A stretch of DNA of 42,281 nucleotides. Source: Deltaproteobacteria bacterium. Its GTDB lineage: Bacteria; Myxococcota_A; UBA9160; SZUA-336. A program made the position numbers and the translations under genes. The stretch is taken from NCBI GenBank assembly GCA_019311115.1, contig JAFDDB010000034.1, forward strand, positions 1 to 42,281, read 5' to 3'. Below, in pieces: positions 18,630 through 26,328 of this stretch; positions within the stretch are counted from its first letter, which is position 1; every line of letters starts with the position of its first letter. The notes below the pieces were generated by a model, which did no database searches, was not told where the DNA came from, and saw only the letters and a program-made list of their open reading frames with translations.

Positions 18630-19546
18630 GGGCGATGATCCTGGCCGCCGGCGTGGGCTCGAGAATGCAGCCCGTCTCCGACCGCTGGCCGAAGCCCGCC
18701 CTCCCCATCCTGGGGCGCTCGCTGGTGGCGCGCATGGTCGAGTCGCTTGCGCGGCAGGGCGTTCGCGAGGTCGTCGTGAACACGCACGTGCACGCGGAGC
18801 GCCTGCACGAGGGACTGGCGGACGCCCCAGTCCCCATCCTGTACTCGCACGAGCCACGCCTGCTCGGCAGCGGAGGCGGCATCCAGGCGGCGCGCGCAAA
18901 GCTCGCGGGCGAGGGCACGTTCCTCGTGCTGAACGGCGACATGCAGATCGACCTGGACGTCGACGCCCTGCTGGCAACCCATCGCCGCGCCGGGGCGATG
19001 GCGACGATGGCGCTTCGCGACGATCCGCGGAAGGCCGAGTTCGGTACCATCGGCTTCGCGGGGGATCCTGTCGTCACCCGCATCACACAGCGCATCGACC
19101 TCGGCGGCGAACAAGGAAGTGGACTGTTCACCGGGGTACACGCGATGGAGCCCGAGATCTTCGATCACATGCCGGCGCGCAGCGAGTTCGGGATCCTCGA
19201 AGAGGTCTACATCCCCCTGCTCCGGGCGGGCGGAACGCTCGGCGCCTGGCTGCAGCCGGCCGGAGCGCGCTGGACGCCGGTGGGCACGCCGCGCGAGCTG
19301 CTCGAAGCCAACCTGTCGGCGCTCGCCGAAGAGACCGGCGACCCGGATGGAAGCTGGATCGGCGCGGGAGCGCAGGTCTCGGAAGACGCGCGCATCGGCC
19401 CACGAGCCGTGATCGGCGCCGGTGCCCGCGTGCCGGACGGCGCGATCGTGCGCGACTCGCTGCTGCTCCCCGGCGCGCGGCTGCGGGCCGGCGCCTCCCT
19501 CGAACGCGCGATCGCGTTCGGGGACCGGGTGTGGCGCGATGGCTGA
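18626..19546 (+). CDS. murU: Nucleotidyltransferase, MurU-like (MurNAc-1-P uridylyltransferase) with C-terminal hexapeptide-like extension
   Basis: MILAAGVGSRMQPVSDRWPKPALPILGRSLVARMVESLARQGVREVVVNTHV...LGSGGGI...LVLNGDMQIDLDVDALL; C-terminal IGAGAQVSEDARIGPRAVIGAGARVPDGAIV. Confidence 0.78.
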   Translation: MRAMILAAGVGSRMQPVSDRWPKPALPILGRSLVARMVESLARQGVREVVVNTHVHAERLHEGLADAPVPILYSHEPRLLGSGGGIQAARAKLAGEGTFLVLNGDMQIDLDVDALLATHRRAGAMATMALRDDPRKAEFGTIGFAGDPVVTRITQRIDLGGEQGSGLFTGVHAMEPEIFDHMPARSEFGILEEVYIPLLRAGGTLGAWLQPAGARWTPVGTPRELLEANLSALAEETGDPDGSWIGAGAQVSEDARIGPRAVIGAGARVPDGAIVRDSLLLPGARLRAGASLERAIAFGDRVWRDG

Positions 19547-20273
19547 GATCCAGTTCATCGGCACGGGGGACGCGTTCGGCAGCGGGGGGCGGCGCAACAC
19601 CGCGATCCTGGTGCGCGACCGCGGCCGTACGCTGCTGCTGGACTGCGGACCGACCACGTTGATGGGCCTGAAGCAACTCGGCGTGGACCCGCGCGAGATC
19701 GACGCCATCGCCCTCAGCCACTTCCACGGCGACCACGTGGCGGGCGTCCCCTTCCTGTTGATCGACTACCTGTTCGAGGACCGGCGCCACACGCCGCTCG
19801 AGATCCTGGGCCCGCCCGGAGTCCAGGATCGGATCGAGAAGACGACCCGGCTCTTCCACTACTCGAACCTGGCGCCCTCCGGCTACGAACTGGCTTTTCG
19901 CGAGTTCACCATGCACCAGGCCCTGGAGCTACCCGGCTTCTCCATCACTCCGCTCCCGGCCCGCCACCAGCCGGACACGCGGCCGCACATGCTGCGGGTA
20001 CGGACCGAGGACCGGACGCTCGTGTTCACGGGCGACACGGGCTGGCACGACGACCTTCCGCGCCACGTCGGCTCCGCCGACCTGTTGATCTCGGAGTGCG
20101 TCTTCATGCAGCGGAACTTCGAGTTCCACTTGAACCACGAGCGGCTTCACCGCGAACGAGAACGGTTCGACTGCGGGCGGATCATCCTGACCCACCTGGG
20201 CGCCGAGGTGCTGGACGCGCTCGACCGCGTCGAGTTCGACACCGCGACGGACGGACTCGAGATCGGGCTCTAG
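19539..20273 (+). CDS. Metallo-beta-lactamase-fold hydrolase (RNase Z-like)
   Basis: IQFIGTGDAFGSGGRRNTAILV...LSHFHGDHVAGVPFLL...LVFTGDTGWHDDLP; overlaps the murU-like gene by 8 bp. Confidence 0.85.
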   Translation: MAEIQFIGTGDAFGSGGRRNTAILVRDRGRTLLLDCGPTTLMGLKQLGVDPREIDAIALSHFHGDHVAGVPFLLIDYLFEDRRHTPLEILGPPGVQDRIEKTTRLFHYSNLAPSGYELAFREFTMHQALELPGFSITPLPARHQPDTRPHMLRVRTEDRTLVFTGDTGWHDDLPRHVGSADLLISECVFMQRNFEFHLNHERLHRERERFDCGRIILTHLGAEVLDALDRVEFDTATDGLEIGL

Positions 20274-21433
20274 CCGCGCCCCCGGGCGAACGCGCCCGGG
20301 GGCGTGGCCGCACCGAGCGAGACGGGGCGCCGGGCGCCGGTGGCGGCGGGCAGGTTCGAGGGCAGCCCGCGCGCCCCGCAGAACCCGAGCAACGCGAACG
20401 CGACCGCCTCGACGGCCGAAGCCGGCAGACCGTACGCGTCGCTGGTCTCGATCGGCGCGGGGGCCAGGCGCTCCTCGAGGCCGCGCATCAGTGCGGGGTT
20501 CTCGGTTCCGCCGCCGTAGACGATCCAGCGCGCTGGAGGCACGGGAGCGAAGCGCCGCGCGGCGGCGACCACGGTGCGCACGGTCAGGGCCGCGAGCGTG
20601 GCCATCAGGTCGTCGGGTCCGCCGCCTTGCGCGTCTACGAGCGCTCGCGCACGCTCGAAGAAAGCGGAGTCGAACTCCTCGTGGCCGGTGCTCTTGGGCG
20701 GAGCCTTGTCGAAGTACGGGTGCCCGAGCAGCGCCGCCACGGCGTCCTCGCACACGCGCCCACGCAGGGCGCTCTCGCCCCCGCGGTCGAACCGCCGCTC
20801 TCCCCCCGAAGCCGCGCGGGCCGCGCGGTCGAGCAGCGCGTTCCCGGGTCCCGGGTCGAACGCGACCACTCGCGCCGCGTCGAGGTCCGGCAGGAAGGTG
20901 ACGTTGGTGAAGCCGCCGATGTTGAGCACCGCGCGCGGCTCGTCGGCCGAGGCGAAGCGCGCGTGGTGAAGGAACGGCGTGAGCGGCGCACCCTGCCCGC
21001 CCGCGGCCATGTCCGCCGAGCGGAAGTCGGCGATCACCGGAATTCCCGTGCGTTCGTGGATCACGCTCGGCGACCCGGTCTGCCAGGTGCCGCGCACGGC
21101 GTCCTCGGGGAAGTGCCCGAGCGTCTGGCCGTGCGAGCCGATGCCCTCGACCTGTGAGGCCGCGACTCCGCCGCGCTCCACCACCTGCAGCGCCGCCTCG
21201 GCGAAGCGCTCACCGAGCGCGCGGTCGAGGTCGACCAGGTCGCGAAGCGCCACCGTTCCCTGCGCGGCCTCGTGGATGCGCCGGCGCAGCGCCTCGTCGA
21301 GCGCAACCTGCGCCTGCGCCCGGAGTTCCAGGAGGGACGGATCGGGGCCGATTCGCACCAGTGCGGCATCGACCGCATCGGCCGAGGTGCCGGACATCAG
21401 TCCGATCCAGAGCGCGCCCCCCGCTTCGCCCAC
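20270..21433 (-). CDS. anmK: Anhydro-N-acetylmuramic acid kinase
   Basis: WIGLMSGTSADAVDAALVRI...GSHGQTLGHFPE...IADFRSADMAAGGQGAPLTPFLHHARFA...NIGGFTNVTFLP...FDPGPGNALLDR...VYGGGTENPALM. Confidence 0.95.
   Translation of the reverse strand: MGEAGGALWIGLMSGTSADAVDAALVRIGPDPSLLELRAQAQVALDEALRRRIHEAAQGTVALRDLVDLDRALGERFAEAALQVVERGGVAASQVEGIGSHGQTLGHFPEDAVRGTWQTGSPSVIHERTGIPVIADFRSADMAAGGQGAPLTPFLHHARFASADEPRAVLNIGGFTNVTFLPDLDAARVVAFDPGPGNALLDRAARAASGGERRFDRGGESALRGRVCEDAVAALLGHPYFDKAPPKSTGHEEFDSAFFERARALVDAQGGGPDDLMATLAALTVRTVVAAARRFAPVPPARWIVYGGGTENPALMRGLEERLAPAPIETSDAYGLPASAVEAVAFALLGFCGARGLPSNLPAATGARRPVSLGAATPPGAFARGRG
20277..20304. terminator. Perfect 12-bp hairpin with AACG loop between convergent genes, inside the anmK 3' coding end
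   Basis: CGCCCCCGGGCG (20277-20288) AACG CGCCCGGGGGCG (20293-20304), 3 bp after the MBL stop codon. Confidence 0.65.
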
Positions 21434-21503
21434 GCTCTTGGGTTAGCCGCTTCGGCGCACTTCGGCAAAGGGGCAAAGGGGCAAGGGGAAGAGGAGGCGG
21501 CGC

Positions 21504-21887
21504 TCAGGAGCGGGAGATCCGCGTTGCTCCCTGGGGGCCGCCGTCGGCGCAGAAGTCGCGCAGGGTCGCGCGGGAGCTGACGTCGAGATTGACGAAGCGC
21601 AGGCCCATCCCGACCACCGTGGAGCCGCCGCTCGCGAAGGCGCGGCTCCAGACGATCTCCGCGGCGTCGCAGTGAAGCCGCTCCTCGAGGCCCGGGAGGC
21701 GCAGCCTCAGCGCCAGGCGCGTTCCGACCGCACGCGACTCCGTGCACTGCACGAAGACGCCGGTCTCGGACACGTTCCACAGGTAGCCGAGGAAGCTCGG
21801 CGGACCGGCCTCGCCCAGGGACAGGCTCTGCACGGGCAGCGGAACCCGCAGGGTGCGACGCATCGCGGACTTGAAATCGAGCGGCAT
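21504..21887 (-). CDS. PilZ domain protein
   Basis: MRRTLRVPLPVQSLSLG...GYLWNVSETGVFVQCTESRAVGTRLALRLRLPGLEERLHCDAAEIVWS...GMGLRFVNLD. Start could be further upstream. Confidence 0.75.
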   Translation of the reverse strand: MPLDFKSAMRRTLRVPLPVQSLSLGEAGPPSFLGYLWNVSETGVFVQCTESRAVGTRLALRLRLPGLEERLHCDAAEIVWSRAFASGGSTVVGMGLRFVNLDVSSRATLRDFCADGGPQGATRISRS

Positions 21888-21970
21888 GCCGCTGGAATCG
21901 GCGAAGCGGCGGCGAAGCTTGACGCTCACCGTTGACACCGACTCCCACCCCCCGGTAAGTTGCGCGCGCC

Positions 21971-22306
21971 ATGGCGACCCGTACAGACGAGCACTCTCGC
22001 GTCCTGGGCGGAATCGTCTGCTTGGCGGCCGCCCTGGGTGCGGCCCTCTTCCTGTACGGGCTCTCGGTCGAGAGCTACTGGGCACTGGCCCTACCAGTCG
22101 CGGCCGTGACGCTCTTCGTGCTGGGGCTGGTCTTCTGGATCGGCTGGACCATCGCGACGATCCAGGTGCAGGCGAGCGGCGACGTTCTCGTGCCCGCGGG
22201 AGGGCCGAGTGCGGCCACGACGCCCGACGCGGACGCCTCGCCGGAGGGCGCGTCCCACGCGGACGCAGAGGGCACGGACTCCGCGCCGCGCGAAGGCGAG
22301 GCCTGA
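21971..22306 (+). CDS. Small two-TM membrane protein, uncharacterised
   Basis: MATRTDEHSRVLGGIVCLAAALGAALFLYGLSVESYWALALPVAAVTLFVLGLVFWIGWTIATIQVQ followed by an A/D/E-rich tail; 4 bp before the GT gene. Confidence 0.55.
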   Translation: MATRTDEHSRVLGGIVCLAAALGAALFLYGLSVESYWALALPVAAVTLFVLGLVFWIGWTIATIQVQASGDVLVPAGGPSAATTPDADASPEGASHADAEGTDSAPREGEA

Positions 22307-22310
22307 CGCC

Positions 22311-23555
22311 GTGCGCATCGCCCTCCTGACCTACCGGGGCAACATGTTCTGCGGCGGGCAGGGGATCTACGCGGCGTACATCGCCCGCGAACTCCACCGC
22401 CTGGGACACGAGGTCCATGTGATCTCGGGACCGCCGCTGCCCGAGCTCGAGCCTGGAATTCCGCTTCACGTGATTCCGAACGAGAACTTCTTCGCGCTGC
22501 CGATGCGCGACGCGCTGCCCGCGGGCAACCCGTTCAAGGCGCTGTTCCCGTCGCACCTCTGGGAGCTCGGGCTCACGCGCCTCGGCGTCTTTCCGGAGAT
22601 GACCGCGTTCGGGCTTCGCCTGCTGATGCGCTGGCGAAGCCTGCAGAAGCGCTACCGCTTCGACGTCGTGCTCGACAACCAGTCGCTGTCCTGGGGGCTG
22701 CTCGGCCTGCAGTACACCGGCGTCCCCGTCGTCGGCGTCGTACACCACCCGCTGCACATCGACCGCGAGTCCGACTTCGCGATCGACCCTCGCTTCCGGC
22801 GCAAGTGGAAGCGCACGCTCTACTTCCCGATGTTCATGCAGGAGCGCGTCGTGCCGCGGCTGAGCCGCATCCTGACGGTGTCGGAGGCGTCGGCGATCGA
22901 GAACGAGCGCTTCTTCCGCGTGCCCCGCAAGCAGCAGTCGGTCGTCTACAACGGCACCGACACCGAGATCTTCCGGCCGGTCGACGTGCCGATCGAGGCG
23001 GACCTGATCTTCGTCGGCCGTACCGAGGACCGCAAGAAGGGCATCCTGTACCTGCTCGAGGCCTTCGCGAAGACACCGCGTCCGCTCACGCTCAAGATCG
23101 TGGACGGGCGCATCGAGGACGACGGCCTCGTCATGAAGACGCTACGCGAGCTCGGCATCGAGGACCGCGTCTTGCTGGTGAAGCGGATGCTGAGCGTGCC
23201 GGAGCTGGTCGAGCAGTACTCGACCGCGCGCGTAGCGCTGGTGCCTTCGTACTTCGAGGGCTTCGGCTTCCCCGCTTCGGAGGCCATGGCCTGCGGGCTG
23301 CCCGTGATCGCGACCGCCAACGGCGCACTACCCGAGGTCGTCGGCTCGTCGGGCGAGGCCGGGCGGCTCGTACCGTTCGGAGACGTGGAAGCGTTGACGG
23401 CAGCGATGAACGAGTTGGCGGGCGACCGCGAACAGGCTCGCGCGCTCGGCGACGCCGCGCGCCGCCGCATCCAGCGGGTATTCAGCTGGCAAGAGGCCGG
23501 AAGGCGCACGGCGGACGTGCTCGAAGAGGTGGTCCGTGCTTACCGTCAACCTTGA
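22311..23555 (+). CDS. GT4-family glycosyltransferase
   Basis: VRIALLTYRGNMFCGGQGIYAAYIARELHRLGHEVHVISGPPLPEL...YFEGFGFPASEAMACGLPVIATANGALPEVVG. GTG start. Confidence 0.9.
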   Translation: MRIALLTYRGNMFCGGQGIYAAYIARELHRLGHEVHVISGPPLPELEPGIPLHVIPNENFFALPMRDALPAGNPFKALFPSHLWELGLTRLGVFPEMTAFGLRLLMRWRSLQKRYRFDVVLDNQSLSWGLLGLQYTGVPVVGVVHHPLHIDRESDFAIDPRFRRKWKRTLYFPMFMQERVVPRLSRILTVSEASAIENERFFRVPRKQQSVVYNGTDTEIFRPVDVPIEADLIFVGRTEDRKKGILYLLEAFAKTPRPLTLKIVDGRIEDDGLVMKTLRELGIEDRVLLVKRMLSVPELVEQYSTARVALVPSYFEGFGFPASEAMACGLPVIATANGALPEVVGSSGEAGRLVPFGDVEALTAAMNELAGDREQARALGDAARRRIQRVFSWQEAGRRTADVLEEVVRAYRQP

Positions 23556-24249
23556 GCGGCTCGGCCTGAAGCCGGGCGACTGGCTGCTCGACGCCGGCTG
23601 CGGGGGTGGACGCCACTGCTTCGGCGCCTTCGACACGGGCGCCCACGTCGTAGGTCTCGACCTCGATCTCGAGGGGCTGGCGATGACGCGCGCCGGCCTG
23701 AAGCAGCGCCAGCGGGACGGGAACGTCGGAACCGGGGGCGCCGTGCACGGCAACGTCTTCCGGCTTCCCTTCCCGGACGATCGCTTCGACCGGGTGATCT
23801 GCTCCGAGGTCATGGAGCACGTTCACGACTACGAGGCGGCCGTTGCGGAGCTGACGCGCGTGCTGCGCCCCGGCGGGAGCATGGCGATCACGATCCCGAC
23901 CGCCACGACCGAGATCTTCTACCTGCGCCTCACGCGCGACTACTTCGAGAGCCCCGGCGGGCACATCCGGATCTTCGCGCCGCGCACGCTCGCGCGCGCG
24001 ATGGGCCGCGCCGGGCTGCGCGTAGACGGGGTGCGCTTCGCACACTCGCTCCACTCGCCGTATTGGATGCTGCGCGCGGTCCTCGGATTGCACGACGAGA
24101 ACCCATCGCCCACGCGCGCGTACCGGCGGTTCCTCATGGACGCCAGCCTCTCGCCGCGCTGGAGCCGCATCGAGCGGCTGCTCGACTGGGTCTGGCCCAA
24201 GAGCCTGATCCTGTACGGCACGCGCGTCGCCACGGGGAGTCGGCAGTGA
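23536..24249 (+). CDS. Class I SAM-dependent methyltransferase
   Basis: GDWLLDAGCGGGRHCFGAFDTGAHVVGLDLD...FDRVICSEVMEHVHDYEAAVAELTRVLRPGGSMAITIP; overlaps the GT gene by 20 bp. Confidence 0.9.
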   Translation: MLTVNLERLGLKPGDWLLDAGCGGGRHCFGAFDTGAHVVGLDLDLEGLAMTRAGLKQRQRDGNVGTGGAVHGNVFRLPFPDDRFDRVICSEVMEHVHDYEAAVAELTRVLRPGGSMAITIPTATTEIFYLRLTRDYFESPGGHIRIFAPRTLARAMGRAGLRVDGVRFAHSLHSPYWMLRAVLGLHDENPSPTRAYRRFLMDASLSPRWSRIERLLDWVWPKSLILYGTRVATGSRQ

Positions 24250-25571
24250 GGGTCGCCTTCCTCGCCTACCGCGGCAGCATGCAGAGCGGCGGACTCGGCA
24301 TCTACCTGCACGCGCTCACCCGCCAGCTCGTAGACCAGGGCGTCGAAGTCGACCTGTACGTCGGCCCGCCCTACCCCGACCCCATGCCCTGGGTCCGCAC
24401 CATCCCGCTCGAGGATCCGCGCTTCTGGGACAAGAAGTTCATGCCCGACTGGTTCTCGTTCCTTCCCGACTCGCAGCTCTCGATCTTCCGGCCGCTCGAT
24501 TTCTGGGAGTTCGTGGTCACGCGGTTCGGGTTCTTCCCCGAGCCCTTCGCGTTCAGCATGCGCGCCGCCCACGCCGTGGTGGCCGAGCTTCGGCGCGGCG
24601 TGCGGTACGACCTGGTGCACGACGTGCAGACGCTCGGCTACGGTGCGCTCTGGCTGCGGGCGCTCGGGCTGCCGGTCGTCTCGACCGTGCACCACCCGTT
24701 GACCATCGACCGGCGCTCCAGCCTCGCGCGCGACCGGAGCTTCACGGACTACAAGGGGTCGCTCACCTTCCACCCGGTACGCAGCCAGGCGCGCGTGGCG
24801 CGCAGGCTCGAAGGCATGATCACGTCGAGCGAAGCCTCGGTGGACGAGCTCGTGAGCGGTTTCGGCGTGAGGCGCGAGCGCATCCACAACGTGAGCAACG
24901 GCGTCGACCTGCCCGCCCCCGGACGCATCCGCGCGCGTCCCGAGCGGCGCGAACTGCTCTTCATCGGGCGCGGCGCGGACCCGAACAAGGGGCTCGAGTA
25001 CCTGCTCGAAGCCCTGTCGGAACTGCCGCCCGACGTCACCCTGCGGCTCTTCGACGACCCGCCGCCCCGGCTCACCGCCATCCACGCCAAGCTCGAGGGT
25101 TTGCGCCTGCACGACCGCGTGCGCTTCGACGGAAAGGTGCCGCGCGACGAACTCGAGCGCGCCCTGCACGAGACCACGGCCCTGGTCGTCCCGTCGCTGT
25201 TCGAGGGCTTCGGGCTGCCCGCCGTCGAGGCGCTCGCGGCCGGGACGCCCGTCGTCGCGAGCGCGGCCGGTGCGCTTCCCGAGGTGATCCGACGCGCGGG
25301 CGCAGGCCTGCTCGTGCCCCCCGCCGACTCGGGCGCCCTCGCCAAGGGCATCCTCAGCGTGCTCGAGAACTGGGAGAGCCACCAGCGCGACGCCGTCGCG
25401 GCGCGCGCCCGCATCGAGCGCGAGTTCGGCTGGCACGAAGTCGCCACGCGCACCCTGGCCGTGTACCAGCAGGTCCTGGGCCAGACAAGCCGCCCCCAGG
25501 CTTCCTCCATGTCTGCGAAGCCCGGCGCGGCCGAGCAGCCCGTCAGCGCGGACGGCCGGCCAGCACGATGA
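24246..25571 (+). CDS. GT4-family glycosyltransferase, paralogous to 22311-23555
   Basis: VRVAFLAYRGSMQSGGLGIYLHALTRQLVDQGVEVDLYVGPPYPD...LFEGFGLPAVEALAAGTPVVASAAGALPEVI. GTGA overlap with the methyltransferase. Confidence 0.9.
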   Translation: MRVAFLAYRGSMQSGGLGIYLHALTRQLVDQGVEVDLYVGPPYPDPMPWVRTIPLEDPRFWDKKFMPDWFSFLPDSQLSIFRPLDFWEFVVTRFGFFPEPFAFSMRAAHAVVAELRRGVRYDLVHDVQTLGYGALWLRALGLPVVSTVHHPLTIDRRSSLARDRSFTDYKGSLTFHPVRSQARVARRLEGMITSSEASVDELVSGFGVRRERIHNVSNGVDLPAPGRIRARPERRELLFIGRGADPNKGLEYLLEALSELPPDVTLRLFDDPPPRLTAIHAKLEGLRLHDRVRFDGKVPRDELERALHETTALVVPSLFEGFGLPAVEALAAGTPVVASAAGALPEVIRRAGAGLLVPPADSGALAKGILSVLENWESHQRDAVAARARIEREFGWHEVATRTLAVYQQVLGQTSRPQASSMSAKPGAAEQPVSADGRPAR

Positions 25572-26292
25572 TGTCGGCGAGGCCGGGACGGAAGCGCGCC
25601 AGCGCGTCGGCGCCGCGCAGCAGCAGGCGGGCGAACGGAGCGGGCAGGCGCTTCAGCAGCGCCGCCCAACGGGGCATGCCCCAGAAGGCGCTCACCCCGG
25701 TCACCTCTTCGATCTCGACGTAGCGTTCCAGTTGCTCGCGGATCAGCGGCAGGTCGAAGCGCGTGAAGTGATCCGAGGGCACGTGGTAGTGCTTCCGTGT
25801 CGCGGCAACGCGCGGGCCGCGCAGGCGGTCGCGGAAGTGCAGCCAGCGGCAGCCGAGAGATTCGAAGTTCGCCACCGCGACCACGACCCGGCCGCCCGGC
25901 CGGGTGACGCGCGCCATCTCGGCGATCGCCGCCGCCGGATCGTCGAAGTGATCGATCGAGCCCTTGCAGAACGCCGCGTCGAACGCGCCGTCGCGGAATG
26001 GCATGGCCTCGGACCAGGCGCGCGCGCACGTGACCTGGGAGCCCCAGTCCTTCCACTTCTGCCGTTCGGCGACCATCCCCGCCAGCTCGGTCATGGTGCT
26101 CGACGGCTCGACGTTGGTCACGCGGAGCCCGCGCTCGGCCAGGTTCTGCCCATCGCTTCCCAGCCCCGCCGCCGAGTCCACCACGCGCTGTCCCGGCTTC
26201 ACACGCAGGGCGTCGTAGGTGGCCTCCATCCCGACGGGGAAGACGGACGAGTGGTCACGGTCCAGGTCGACGACACGCACGGGCCGCATCAT
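25543..26292 (-). CDS. SAM-dependent methyltransferase (Methyltransf_11-like)
   Basis: GQRVVDSAAGLGSDGQNLAERGLRVTNVEPSSTM...FRDGAFDAAFCKGSIDHFDDPAAAIAEMARVTRPGGRVVVAV. True start may be GTG 26280. Confidence 0.82.
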   Translation of the reverse strand: MMRPVRVVDLDRDHSSVFPVGMEATYDALRVKPGQRVVDSAAGLGSDGQNLAERGLRVTNVEPSSTMTELAGMVAERQKWKDWGSQVTCARAWSEAMPFRDGAFDAAFCKGSIDHFDDPAAAIAEMARVTRPGGRVVVAVANFESLGCRWLHFRDRLRGPRVAATRKHYHVPSDHFTRFDLPLIREQLERYVEIEEVTGVSAFWGMPRWAALLKRLPAPFARLLLRGADALARFRPGLADIIVLAGRPR

Positions 26293-26328
26293 AGCCGCTG
26301 GGGCGGCCCGTCCACACTGGCGGCAGTG

